A DNA stretch of 32,439 nucleotides from Bacteroidaceae bacterium (GCA_024398595.1 JAKSIX010000025.1:1-32439), one strand, 5' to 3'. Shown: positions 24,064-32,092, counted from the first letter of the stretch. Notes: generated from the letters alone by a model not told the origin. Numbers and translations: made by a program.

Positions 24064-24106
24064 AACTGCAAGTGATTAAAAATCAATCATTTGCAGTTTT
24101 CCTTTT
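24064..24106 (+). terminator. Terminator-like hairpin after the duplicated tRNA 3' end
   Basis: AACTGCAA (24064-24071) pairs with TTTGCAGTT (24090-24098), with an inner TGATT/AATCA stem; TTCCTTTTCC follows. It would end a transcript reading through the tRNA region. Confidence 0.6.
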
Positions 24107-24114
24107 CCTCCCAA

Positions 24115-24200
24115 AGTGCAAATTTGACCATATTTGACCATAATTTTCAGATGGAGTCTTCATTAGTGCAAAGTTGCTAAATATATTTGACTTATGCACT
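24115..24200. repeat. Short direct and inverted repeats resembling integrase arm sites
   Basis: ATTTGACCAT occurs in tandem at 24122-24131 and 24132-24141, and ATTTGAC recurs at 24185. AGTGCAAA occurs at 24115-24122 and 24165-24172. AGTGCA (24165-24170) is inverted as TGCACT at 24195-24200. Confidence 0.5.
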
Positions 24201-24228
24201 GGTTCGAAAAAATGGGAGTATTATAGGA

Positions 24229-25275
24229 TTACGTAAACCCAATACGCGAACGTGGCTGGGATGCTGGCAGAGGAATCAGACTCTGACAGATGTCAGACTC
24301 GTCTATGGTGAAATCATCGGTCTGATTTGACATAATGATACGGTTGGCGTGATTTATAACGACCGAATCAGCCAGTAGTCTCATTACACGGGCATTTCCG
24401 AAATCCTTGTCCCTGTTGATCCACAGGTTATGTATGTGTCTATGTAGCATAGAACTGGCGTCGGGTGTCATGCTGAATGCCATTCTGTCAAATGCACTGG
24501 TAGCAACATCGACCAGCAGCTGTTCAGTCGGTCCCGTGAACTCAATGATGTTGTCGTCAGGAATGCGGCTGCGGAATCCAGGATTCACCCGAAAGAGTTC
24601 CATCATCTCATTCTTGTATCCAGCCATTATTATGCACCTGTCTGGTTTGCCGAAATGTGCCATCATGGTCTCAAGGATATGATAGCCAGGATCACGCTTG
24701 TCAGAGCTCTGTCTGAAGCACTGATAGGCCTCGTCAAGGAAGAACACACCTCCACATGCGCTTTCCAGGGCAGCCTGCGTATTGTTTTCCTCCGAACCGT
24801 AGTTCTGCCCTACAAGATCCTCTCTGCGGTATTCCTGTACATTGTCAGACGTCAGAAGCCCTATACTGTGAAGAATCTTTCCCATCTGTCTGGCTACCGT
24901 TGTCTTTCCGGTACCAGGCTCACCCAGGAACATGAAGGTCAGATTGGGCTGAGGATAGATGCTGATGTCAATGCCATCAGCCTCAAGTTTGTTCCTCCAT
25001 AAAGAATAGCGTCCAAGCCGTTGCAACTTAGCCTTGACATTCTCCATGCCTACCATGTCATCCAGGAAGGCTAAGGATTCCTGGAGGTTCAGTTCCATGG
25101 AACAGTGATTATCTGTAGTAGAGGTTTTGAATTCGGAGAAATATGCGTCAAGGGCGTCAAGAGTGTCTTGTAAAGGATCATCATGTTTGCTGCCACCTGT
25201 CAGTATTACATCCTCACGGGTTATTCTGTTCTGAATTCTATTGGTTGTTCTTTTTTTGTTATCAAATTGTTTCAT
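24229..25275 (-). CDS. CbbX/CfxQ-type AAA+ ATPase
   Basis: From ATG 25275 (MKQFDNKKRTTN) the protein has 348 residues. A variable N-terminal tail of about 70 residues is followed by one AAA+ module. It opens with DDMVGMENVKAKLQRL, then Walker A GEPGTGKTT (118-126), Walker B VFFLDEAYQ (about 177-185) and sensor 1/second region IIMAGYKNEM with NPGFRSRI carrying the likely arginine finger. This subtype includes the rubisco activase CbbX, sporulation protein SpoVK and type VII secretion EccA; they remodel partner proteins as hexamers. None of those partners is nearby, so the client is unknown. The frame is open to 25482, but the extra residues are Cys-rich and unlike the family. It lies between tRNA-associated repeats and IS-like ends. 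Confidence 0.82.
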   Translation of the reverse strand: MKQFDNKKRTTNRIQNRITREDVILTGGSKHDDPLQDTLDALDAYFSEFKTSTTDNHCSMELNLQESLAFLDDMVGMENVKAKLQRLGRYSLWRNKLEADGIDISIYPQPNLTFMFLGEPGTGKTTVARQMGKILHSIGLLTSDNVQEYRREDLVGQNYGSEENNTQAALESACGGVFFLDEAYQCFRQSSDKRDPGYHILETMMAHFGKPDRCIIMAGYKNEMMELFRVNPGFRSRIPDDNIIEFTGPTEQLLVDVATSAFDRMAFSMTPDASSMLHRHIHNLWINRDKDFGNARVMRLLADSVVINHANRIIMSNQTDDFTIDESDICQSLIPLPASQPRSRIGFT

Positions 25276-25416
25276 AACGATGATGTTTTTAGATTGAAAA
25301 ATAGGGATTGTGCATGATACGGTCTTTCTACATGATACGTACCATGAAGCCATTAAAGCCAAACTCATGCCTTGGCAGATGTCGGCGGGGTTAAATAAAC
25401 TTATATGCATGAAGAG

Positions 25417-25451
25417 ATATTCCTGCAAGGACAGCAAGTCTGCAGGAATAT
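25417..25451. repeat. 10-bp inverted repeat in the putative leader of the AAA+ gene
   Basis: ATATTCCTGC (25417-25426) and GCAGGAATAT (25442-25451) are perfect complements with a 15-base loop. No T tract follows on the minus strand, so it is more likely an RNA structure or binding site than a terminator. Confidence 0.6.
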
Positions 25452-25718
25452 GGGTAGAAGAAGGACGGATACCTGTAGGCATCCATTCTGGAGTGGCAGA
25501 AAAGAACCGTTAGGATAATTTTTGTAACAAAATGTCAATGAGCGCACCACATGCTGTCCTCCCTCAGAAAATCCAAGTTCGGGCATGCATACAAAACACG
25601 CTGCATTTCCAGTTCCCAAAGAAGTTGTCAACTTTCTGGGGGATTCAGGAAAGCATGGTTGTTTGTTGTGTTTGGTACGGTCATTTTATTATTATGTCTA
25701 TTAACGGATTTGTGCGTC

Positions 25719-25744
25719 CCTTTGCATTGACACCGATGCAAAGG
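25719..25744. repeat. 9-bp inverted repeat overlapping a minus-strand -7 element
   Basis: CCTTTGCAT (25719-25727) and ATGCAAAGG (25736-25744) are perfect complements with an 8-base spacer. The right arm is part of TACCTTTG on the minus strand, so the dyad covers the expected transcription start, as an operator would. Confidence 0.5.
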
Positions 25745-25746
25745 TA
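25739..25746 (-). promoter_or_regulatory. Possible -7 element (TACCTTTG) for the AAA+ gene
   Basis: A perfect TACCTTTG on the minus strand. A TTG lies 17 bases further upstream (25764-25766). If used for the AAA+ gene it gives a leader of about 455 bases containing the 25417-25451 hairpin. Confidence 0.35.
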
Positions 25747-25910
25747 TGAAATATATGGGATTCACAAGCAATATGACTACTTATTCTACAGATGGATCTT
25801 GGCTGTCAGCTCATTACTTCCGAACAGTCTGTAACGGAACTGGAATTCAATCCTTTTGAATATCTTTTTTATTGCCTTTTCTGTATTTGCCCCCATAAAG
25901 TCTTGGCCGG

Positions 25911-25989
25911 TGGGGTCATTTTTATATCGTAACAAGGGGGCAACAGTAAATCGTACGAAGGGGGCAATATCGACCGTCTCAGGGGGTCA
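25911..25989. mobile_element. IS21-like terminal repeat remnant
   Basis: TCGTAACAAGGGGGCAA (25927-25943) and TCGTACGAAGGGGGCAA (25951-25967) are near-identical repeats 24 bases apart. They are bracketed by TGGGGTCA (25911-25918) and GGGGGTCA (25982-25989). Multiple short repeats inside an end finishing in GGGGTCA are reminiscent of IS21-family termini in Bacteroides. No istA or istB gene is present, so this would be a solo or orphan end. The family call is uncertain. Confidence 0.4.
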
Positions 25990-26017
25990 CGCGAGAGCGA
26001 TTTTTCCAACAGCGGAG

Positions 26018-27820
26018 CTACATAGATATGGGACGGGTCTTTTTGTAGAGCCAGGCCGAGTCGCCGGCAGAAAGCAGCGGACTCAGAGTCTCGTAGACAT
26101 TATTGTTATAGCGGTTCAACCATTCAAGTTCAGCGGCGTCAAGCATCCCTGCAATCACCGCAGCAGTATCAATCCAAGTACACGTCAGAGTCTCAAAACC
26201 GAGCCAGTCCCCGAACTCATTACTGCCGGCCGACACACACAGCAGCATATTCTCGTGACGTATGCCGTGAAAGCCCTCGCGGTAGATACCCGGTTCATCA
26301 GACGTAATCATTCCCGGCAGCATAGGCTGATCCTTCAAATTCTGACGTATCGTCTGCGGTCCCTCGTGTACCGACAGCACATTGCCCACACCGTGGCCTG
26401 TACCGTGACCGAAATTGCGCATCGTCTGCCACAACGGCCTTCTGGCCACAGCATCCAGACGACAGCCCGGAGTACCTGCCGGGAATACCGCCATCCCCAG
26501 ATCAATCATTGCCTTCAGGTCTATCGTATAGTCCTCACGCTCCAGTCCGGTAGTCTGGCCAAGTGCTATTGTACGTGTAATGTCGGTAGTTCCATAGCGG
26601 TAATGCGCTCCGCTGTCATTAAGGTACAGTCCTCGTGGCTGAAGCATTGCGTCATGTCCGCGCACGGTCGAATAGTGTGGCAAAGCCGAATTCTCCTGAT
26701 AGGCCGATATAGTCTCAAAACTCTCGTCTATAAAATCAGGACATACAGCACGGAATTCATGCAGCTTGTCGGCAGCATCCGCCTCGGAAATCTGTTCTCC
26801 AGCAGCCATAGCGTCCTCTAACCAGTGGTAGAACCGTGTCTGAGCCACGCCGTCCCGGACATACGCTCTGCGGAAGCCTTCTATCTCCACAGCATTCTTC
26901 ACAGACTTCTCCACATCTATAGGCGATGCACAGCACACAGTACCGTCCGCGCCGAATCTGTCATTCACCGCCTTGGCCAGGTCATAATTGAGCGATGACG
27001 GATCCGTCATAATCCTTCCGTTGGCAGGCATCTGCGCAATGTATTCCGCTACACCGCCATACGGATATACCGAAATGCCGTCCGAGCCCAAGGTCTCCCT
27101 GACCTCGGAACTGAACTTCGCCCCATCGGCAAACAATGCCACCCCCTCAGGAGACACCACCGCAAAGGATATCACCACGGGACAGTAATCAATATCATTT
27201 GAACGGATATTCAACAGCCACGCTATCTGATCAAGCGTAGTAACCAGCGCGTATCTGCAGCCTTTTTCCGCAAGCACGCCACGGAACCACGAAAGTTTAT
27301 CAGCAGTAGAACGGCCGGAACAGCTTTCATCGTGCAACCAAACAGAATCTTGCGGCAATGCTGGCCTGTCAGGCCATATCGCACTGAGGAAATCGGGTCT
27401 TGATATTACAGAAGTTCCCTTCACGGACAACAGCGACTGAAGCCGCACGGCATCTGCCTGACTCATACAAATTCCGTCAATACCCACCTTTCCACCGGCA
27501 GGCACATTGTCCGAAATCCATTTCATCCACTCCATATCCTCCACGGATACCATCCTGTGCATCTCCACGCCACTGCCCTGCAGTTCACGTGCAGCCTGTA
27601 TATGATAACGTGAATCCACCCACAACCCGGCATGACTCAGAGTAATGACCACCACACCCGCCGAGCCGGTAAACCCGCTTATATAGCGGCGCTGACACCA
27701 GCGTGACGGAGTATATTCGCTGTTATGGGGATCCTCACCGACTATCACAGCCGCACTCCAGCCCCATTCGCGCATCACAGCACGCAGAGCCTCAATCCTT
27801 GTTTCCACTTCTGTCATCAA
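26018..27820 (-). CDS. pepP: Xaa-Pro aminopeptidase (M24B)
   Basis: The protein has 600 residues, the three-domain length of the human APP1-like branch. The pita-bread metallopeptidase domain carries all five dimetal ligands with family spacing: Asp402 (LNDSGAHY), Asp413 (TTDITR), His476 (GHGTGHGVG), Glu509 (TSDEPGIY) and Glu523 (RHENML). Supporting histidines are at 472 and 485 (VHEGP). It removes N-terminal residues preceding proline, in the cytoplasm. The start could be either of two adjacent ATG codons (27820 or 27817). It lies 37 bases after the aminotransferase gene on the same strand, likely co-transcribed though functionally unrelated. Confidence 0.95.
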   Translation of the reverse strand: MMTEVETRIEALRAVMREWGWSAAVIVGEDPHNSEYTPSRWCQRRYISGFTGSAGVVVITLSHAGLWVDSRYHIQAARELQGSGVEMHRMVSVEDMEWMKWISDNVPAGGKVGIDGICMSQADAVRLQSLLSVKGTSVISRPDFLSAIWPDRPALPQDSVWLHDESCSGRSTADKLSWFRGVLAEKGCRYALVTTLDQIAWLLNIRSNDIDYCPVVISFAVVSPEGVALFADGAKFSSEVRETLGSDGISVYPYGGVAEYIAQMPANGRIMTDPSSLNYDLAKAVNDRFGADGTVCCASPIDVEKSVKNAVEIEGFRRAYVRDGVAQTRFYHWLEDAMAAGEQISEADAADKLHEFRAVCPDFIDESFETISAYQENSALPHYSTVRGHDAMLQPRGLYLNDSGAHYRYGTTDITRTIALGQTTGLEREDYTIDLKAMIDLGMAVFPAGTPGCRLDAVARRPLWQTMRNFGHGTGHGVGNVLSVHEGPQTIRQNLKDQPMLPGMITSDEPGIYREGFHGIRHENMLLCVSAGSNEFGDWLGFETLTCTWIDTAAVIAGMLDAAELEWLNRYNNNVYETLSPLLSAGDSAWLYKKTRPISM

Positions 27821-27857
27821 TCAGACCAATCTATAGAAATCAGCACTCTTCCGTCTA

Positions 27858-29216
27858 CTATATTATCGCCCTCTTGATGCACTCCACAATGCGCTTTACA
27901 TCGTCATCGGTGACGCAAGGACCGGCAGGAAGACACAAGCCTACCTTGAAAAGCGACTCGCTCACGCCATTGACATAAGCGGCCATCTTCGGTCCTTCTA
28001 TACAACGGACATCCGGGCCAAAACCGCAACCGTCCGCATCGCCGGACTCAGCCGCAAGCGGCACCTCCACAGCCCCCTCACAATATACAGGATGCTTATG
28101 CATCGGCTTCCAAGCTGGACGGGTCTCAATATTTTCCCTGTCCATAAACTCACGCATAGCCTCCACATTGTCGTTCGGCTGGCAGTCCGTCACCGGCATA
28201 TCAGGAGTACAGAACACGCTTGATACGCCCACAGCCTTGGTCTTCAGCTCCTTATACACATTATCCTGCCCCACGACCTTCACATCATCGTCCAAAGTGA
28301 TAACGGAGAGCCAATAGTTCGAATCAAAGTGCCCGTCCTGAGGCTGGCAATGCACATGCACTCCTCTGACCCCTGCAAGCAGTTCCTCATACAACCCCTG
28401 AACATGCCTATGATGAGCGATATGAGCATCCGCCACAGTCATCTGTCCGATGCCGATACCGGCACACACATTGCTCAAGCGATAGTTGTAGCCTATGTCC
28501 TTATGATGATAATAACTGTACCCCGTACGCGCTTGAGTGGCAAAATACACCACATTATCCTTATCCTCCGAATCACGGCAGATCAACGCCCCACCACCGC
28601 TTGTGGTAATCATCTTGTTGCCGTTGAACGACAGCACTCCATAACGGCCGAACGTTCCCAGCATCTGTCCGTCGTACTTTGACCCCAAACTCTCAGCGGA
28701 ATCCTCAATCACAGGAATGCCATATTTGCCGGCAATCGCCATAATGCGGTCAATGCGGTAAGGCATACCGTACAAAGCCACCGGGACGATAGCCTTCGGA
28801 TATTTACCCGTCTTCCTGAAACGGTCCCTGACAGCCACCTCCAAAAGATCCGGATTAATATTCCAAGTATCAGGTTCCGAATCAATGAACACCGGCTTCG
28901 CGCCAAGATAAGTGATAGGATTGGAACTTGCGCAGAACGTGAACGACTGCACGCACACTTCATCGCCCGGACCGACACCGGCCATCTTCAGTGCCAGATG
29001 CACCGCAGCCGTGCCTGACGAAAGAGCCGCCACCTTGTGCCCCAAAGAATGACCCTGATTCACGAACTTCTCCAGTAGCCCTTCAAACTCCGCCACATTC
29101 GGTCCCATCGGCACAACATATTCATCGTCAAAGGCCTTCCTTATGTACCTTTGTTCCACACCATCCGCACTCATATGCGCCAGGCACAGATTTATTCTCT
29201 TAGTCGGCTCGCTCAT
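27858..29216 (-). CDS. DegT/DnrJ/EryC1/StrS-type PLP-dependent aminotransferase
   Basis: The protein has 452 residues. The fold type I sugar aminotransferase pattern is clear: SSGTAAVHLALKMAGVGPGDEV (PLP phosphate cup), IEDSAESLGSKYDG with Asp172, and the Schiff-base lysine Lys201 in SFNGNKMITTSGGG. Family members transfer an amino group from glutamate to a nucleotide-linked ketosugar. This sequence resembles the pilin-glycan/bacillosamine (PglE-like) and perosamine-type enzymes. About 30 extra residues near 385-415 (LAAESGDADGCGF) make it longer than the usual 380-400. Its context suggests envelope glycan synthesis. A -7 element TACCTTTG lies 48 bases upstream. Confidence 0.9.
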   Translation of the reverse strand: MSEPTKRINLCLAHMSADGVEQRYIRKAFDDEYVVPMGPNVAEFEGLLEKFVNQGHSLGHKVAALSSGTAAVHLALKMAGVGPGDEVCVQSFTFCASSNPITYLGAKPVFIDSEPDTWNINPDLLEVAVRDRFRKTGKYPKAIVPVALYGMPYRIDRIMAIAGKYGIPVIEDSAESLGSKYDGQMLGTFGRYGVLSFNGNKMITTSGGGALICRDSEDKDNVVYFATQARTGYSYYHHKDIGYNYRLSNVCAGIGIGQMTVADAHIAHHRHVQGLYEELLAGVRGVHVHCQPQDGHFDSNYWLSVITLDDDVKVVGQDNVYKELKTKAVGVSSVFCTPDMPVTDCQPNDNVEAMREFMDRENIETRPAWKPMHKHPVYCEGAVEVPLAAESGDADGCGFGPDVRCIEGPKMAAYVNGVSESLFKVGLCLPAGPCVTDDDVKRIVECIKRAII

Positions 29217-29263
29217 AACTTATGCACGCATTACTCTCAGTAAAAGTATTAGATTCATTCCTG

Positions 29264-29271
29264 CAAAGGTA
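29264..29271 (-). promoter_or_regulatory. Putative -7 element (TACCTTTG) of the aminotransferase-pepP operon
   Basis: A perfect TACCTTTG on the minus strand, 48 bases before ATG 29216; no clear -33 TTTG is seen. Confidence 0.6.
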
Positions 29272-29312
29272 GCACATTTTTCGCATGTCATCACCTTTTG
29301 AGTCATACTAAT

Positions 29313-29331
29313 CCTTAATTCCGCAACATTT
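29313..29331. repeat. 19-nt direct repeat, left copy
   Basis: CCTTAATTCCGCAACATTT is identical to 32374-32392, in the same orientation and 3061 bases apart. Read on the minus strand both copies encode MLRN followed by TAA, so they look like the 3' tail of one repeated gene, probably a transposase. Confidence 0.7.
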
Positions 29332-29339
29332 CCTGACTT

Positions 29340-29831
29340 GTAACTACTCAGGGTACCCCTGACCTGACAATAAACTGAGGGCAGTGCGGGGCTTTCGCCA
29401 CCCTGATATAACTTTTTTCAAAAAATTTCATCATATTGCATACCCGGCTTTCAATCTGCTGAAAATCAGCCGATTATTGCTATTTAAGAGGCCCTGTAAG
29501 GCTGGAGATGTCGGGATGGAGGACCACCAGATATGCATCGCACACCTGCTGCGGAACCTCACATACACGATGCAGGCTTTCCCTGACGATGAGTGGAGCC
29601 TTGACATGCTGGATCTCCTGCGCGACTCCGTACACCACAGGAACCAGGGAGACATTGGACCGGACATACGGACGGAGATGGAGCAAAGGCTTGATAAGCT
29701 TCTTGCAAGACCTCCGGTCTACACCAAGACCGACGGCTCCGACACTCGCACTGGAGTAGTATCATTGACTGAATCATTGCTTGCTGTATGTCTTAGGTTG
29801 TTACCTATGGCGGGGGTACCTGAGCAGTTAC
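29340..29831 (+). mobile_element. Internally deleted IS66-like element
   Basis: The left end GTAACTACTCAGG (29340-29352, then GTACCCC) and the right end CCTGAGCAGTTAC (29819-29831, preceded by GGGGGTA) are imperfect inverted repeats starting with GTAA, as in IS66-family ends. The 492-base interior holds a short piece of transposase but no full tnpA, tnpB or tnpC. The flanking 8-mers (CCTGACTT and TAGGCTGG) differ, so no target duplication remains. Confidence 0.6.
29516..29760 (+). pseudogene. Fragment of IS66-family transposase
   Basis: The frame from ATG 29516 encodes MEDHQICIAHLLRNLTYTM and DEWSLDMLDLLRDSVHHR. These resemble the central part of the IS66 transposase (H-Q-C-x-AHLLR-x-L followed by W-x-x-x-M-x-x-LL). 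The catalytic regions on either side are missing. The frame stays open to 29935, but beyond the element's right end it has no coding sense. Confidence 0.55.
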
Positions 29832-29968
29832 TAGGCTGGCATTTGTGGAAGAAAAATTCCTGCGTAATAGTCTCATCACGATTTATCAGGCCCTGTACGA
29901 TTTCCTGGTCGGTCATATGCAATGACTATTTTTGACAATATTCCATCTACCATTCCATATGAGTTGTT

Positions 29969-32092
29969 CTAAATCTCATATGCGCCGGCTACCAGTTCCC
30001 ATTTTTCTTCTCTCGTTTTCTTTTTTTGAAGAGAGTTCATCCGCAGGCTCTCCGGAAAATTCTCCTCCCCTAAAATATTATAACATTCTTCATCGGCAAT
30101 AAGTGCCAGTATGTCATCCTGAAACTGTCTTTCTTTTGAATCCTTTTCCGCCGCATCCTTACCACCCAGAACATAGCCAAGTATTTTTATGTAAAATTGT
30201 TTGCAGGAATAATCATCCAGTTCTTTTTTATTTATTGTTTTGTCATAAACAATATTCAAATACTGCACAAACTTATATGGAATCAGTTTTTCAGTAACGA
30301 CTTCTTTGCCGCCCTTTATCATTGTATCCGTCTCAACTTCCGTCAAATCCTTAGCAAGTTTCAAGAAATAAGGGATATATTTATCATAATTGTCTTTTGT
30401 GACAGAGGTGGTGGCAGAACCATGCGCCTTCCGGAACATTACGGAATTCTTTGCAACGGTGCAAATCCTACTATCTTTACTCAACAGCACTCTTATGTCA
30501 GGGAAGTCCTCATATGTCGTATTTTCATCAAAATTCCTTTTGACTCCCTTCAGCAACTCCACATATTTACACAGCATCTCCCTTTTATAGCACTTTGTCC
30601 ATCCGATAGTACTGATTTTATATAACTTCTCGTTCTTCAACAGTTTATCAGGTGTAATCGGAAGACATCTTTCCACCGTTCCGCGTGACGACTTTCCGGA
30701 CGGCATTGACTCTCCAGCCTTTGACACAGATCCTTTGTAACACAAGTCTTTTACCAATCCATTATGAAAATCCCTTCCATAATTAAGTTTTTGAGTACCA
30801 AAAATTTCAAACCTGATCAAGCAGATATTCGATTTGGTTTTATACAATTTGGTGACAATGTTGGAAACGACCTTTTGAGAATAAAACTTGTCATCAGAAT
30901 CCAAAGTAATTGCTATATCATCAAAATTTGACTGCTGAATGAAAATCTTCCTGATTTCATATGAAAGTGCTGCAGGTTTTTTTCTGGAAGACTCATAAAG
31001 CTGAATATTCAGATGCCCCGGCTTTTCTTTGCATTGCTGATACTGATTAACCAAATCCTTTATTTTATTTTTAGTTTCCGACTCCCCCTCAAGGATCCCG
31101 TCTAACAGAACTATCACCTTTATGTTTGGATAATCCTGCATTGCGATTGACTCCAGTGCTTCATCTAAATAATCCAAACGATGAGCCCGCATTAGAACAT
31201 ATGCTTTTGGTGCACCGACGCGAGAAAGAATCTCATTGAATTTTGCCGAGTTGCAATCATTAAAGTTTGCAAGTATATCTATTCTTCTGATTTGACTGCG
31301 CGCCAATGCTTTAGCCAGCAGCAATGGAATGATATATGCCGCATATATACAAAAACTCACGATGTTGTTGTCATTGTCCGAACCGGTGTTGCCATTCAAA
31401 GTTGACCAAAAGAAAGGCAGAATAATGCTCACCAGATATCCTAAGGCAACAGGAACTACTATAAGGCTGCCCTTCCCACAAAACAAATGCAAAAGGAACA
31501 GAAATAAGATCAAGACTATTGCACTTATCCCAAATAAAATGGAGAACGGAATGCTGCAATCAGAGGACCTGATTAGAATTGTATCTGCTATGAAAACAGA
31601 CATAGAAATCAGAAAAACAGAAAAAACTATTCCCTGGAACAACTGATTTGAGTATAGAAATTCCGTTTTCGCTTCATTGTCGTCTTCTGTTTCAAGAACA
31701 TTCTTGTAAATATCCACGACACGCCTGGGATTATCAGACCAGTACAACCAATTCGGAAAATCTCTACTATTGAAAGGCATCCTGGGCATGAAGCGTATAC
31801 TTTCCGTGACCTCACCGATTCCGGTGCAGAAAAAATCACCGCCCAGGAGCAATTGCATAATTAATTGAGTCACAAACCCCAGCAAATATAAGAATATGCA
31901 AATTGCAGCTACCGCTAAAGTGGTTAATAGAGCGCCGAAGCCGATTTGCCCCTCACGGAAAGGAAAAAATTGAATTAGTGAATCGATTATGCTTTCACTA
32001 TTTGGTACCAACCAGTAAAATAGTAAAAACTCAACACCGCCAAGGATAAAATACCTCAGAATATCAGCAAAGCGTATCTTGAAACCGTTCAT
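29969..32092 (-). CDS. Membrane-bound family 2 glycosyltransferase
   Basis: From ATG 32092 the protein has 707 residues. The N-terminal 265 residues contain about six hydrophobic segments (near 11-29, 52-81, 151-174, 181-206, 209-231 and 246-264). A GT2 (GT-A fold) domain follows: KAYVLMRAHRLDYLDEALES, IKVIVLLDG, the metal-binding DxD-like LDSDDKF (397-403) and TTYEDFPDIRV near residue 560. It would move a sugar from a nucleotide donor on the cytoplasmic face, for a surface glycan. Membrane helices on the N-terminal side are unusual for GT2, where they are more often C-terminal. The gene is clearly richer in A+T than the rest of the window, suggesting transfer. The start overlaps the end of the KdsC-like frame by 29 bases. 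Confidence 0.82.
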   Translation of the reverse strand: MNGFKIRFADILRYFILGGVEFLLFYWLVPNSESIIDSLIQFFPFREGQIGFGALLTTLAVAAICIFLYLLGFVTQLIMQLLLGGDFFCTGIGEVTESIRFMPRMPFNSRDFPNWLYWSDNPRRVVDIYKNVLETEDDNEAKTEFLYSNQLFQGIVFSVFLISMSVFIADTILIRSSDCSIPFSILFGISAIVLILFLFLLHLFCGKGSLIVVPVALGYLVSIILPFFWSTLNGNTGSDNDNNIVSFCIYAAYIIPLLLAKALARSQIRRIDILANFNDCNSAKFNEILSRVGAPKAYVLMRAHRLDYLDEALESIAMQDYPNIKVIVLLDGILEGESETKNKIKDLVNQYQQCKEKPGHLNIQLYESSRKKPAALSYEIRKIFIQQSNFDDIAITLDSDDKFYSQKVVSNIVTKLYKTKSNICLIRFEIFGTQKLNYGRDFHNGLVKDLCYKGSVSKAGESMPSGKSSRGTVERCLPITPDKLLKNEKLYKISTIGWTKCYKREMLCKYVELLKGVKRNFDENTTYEDFPDIRVLLSKDSRICTVAKNSVMFRKAHGSATTSVTKDNYDKYIPYFLKLAKDLTEVETDTMIKGGKEVVTEKLIPYKFVQYLNIVYDKTINKKELDDYSCKQFYIKILGYVLGGKDAAEKDSKERQFQDDILALIADEECYNILGEENFPESLRMNSLQKKKTREEKWELVAGAYEI

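Larger units (their letters stand above)
23899..24228. other. Non-coding, structured stretch downstream of tRNA-Arg
   Basis: No coding region is seen. In order it holds the antisense anticodon-arm copy (23935-23956), a GCGACA-TCC-TGTCGC hairpin (23985-23999) with a following ACAGC/GCTGT dyad, the duplicated tRNA 3' end, a terminator (24064-24106) and short ATTTGAC and AGTGCAAA repeats (24115-24200). Confidence 0.6.
25276..26017. other. 742-base gene-free stretch between AAA+ ATPase and Xaa-Pro aminopeptidase
   Basis: I see no convincing gene; a 100-codon plus-strand ORF (25532-25834) has no recognisable content. The stretch contains CATGATACG twice (25313 and 25333), a 10-bp inverted repeat (25417-25451), a 9-bp inverted repeat with a minus-strand -7 element (25719-25746), and IS-terminus-like GGGGGCAA repeats (25911-25989). 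Confidence 0.6.
29217..29968. other. Intergenic region occupied mainly by an IS66-like remnant
   Basis: Besides the aminotransferase promoter it contains a 19-nt repeat (29313-29331), the IS66-like remnant (29340-29831) and about 130 bases with no visible feature before the glycosyltransferase stop. No intact gene is present. Confidence 0.65.

Noticed and set aside
25532-25834. 100-residue plus-strand ORF in the gap right of the AAA+ gene
   Set aside because: No recognisable content, no promoter, and it crosses the 25719-25744 inverted repeat.
25856-26821. 321-residue plus-strand ORF across the IS-like end and antisense to pepP
   Set aside because: It crosses non-coding repeats and then runs antisense to the well-supported M24 catalytic domain.
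29431-29686. Minus-strand ORFs over the IS66-like remnant
   Set aside because: Shadows of the transposase fragment on the plus strand; the IS66-like motif is only in the plus frame.
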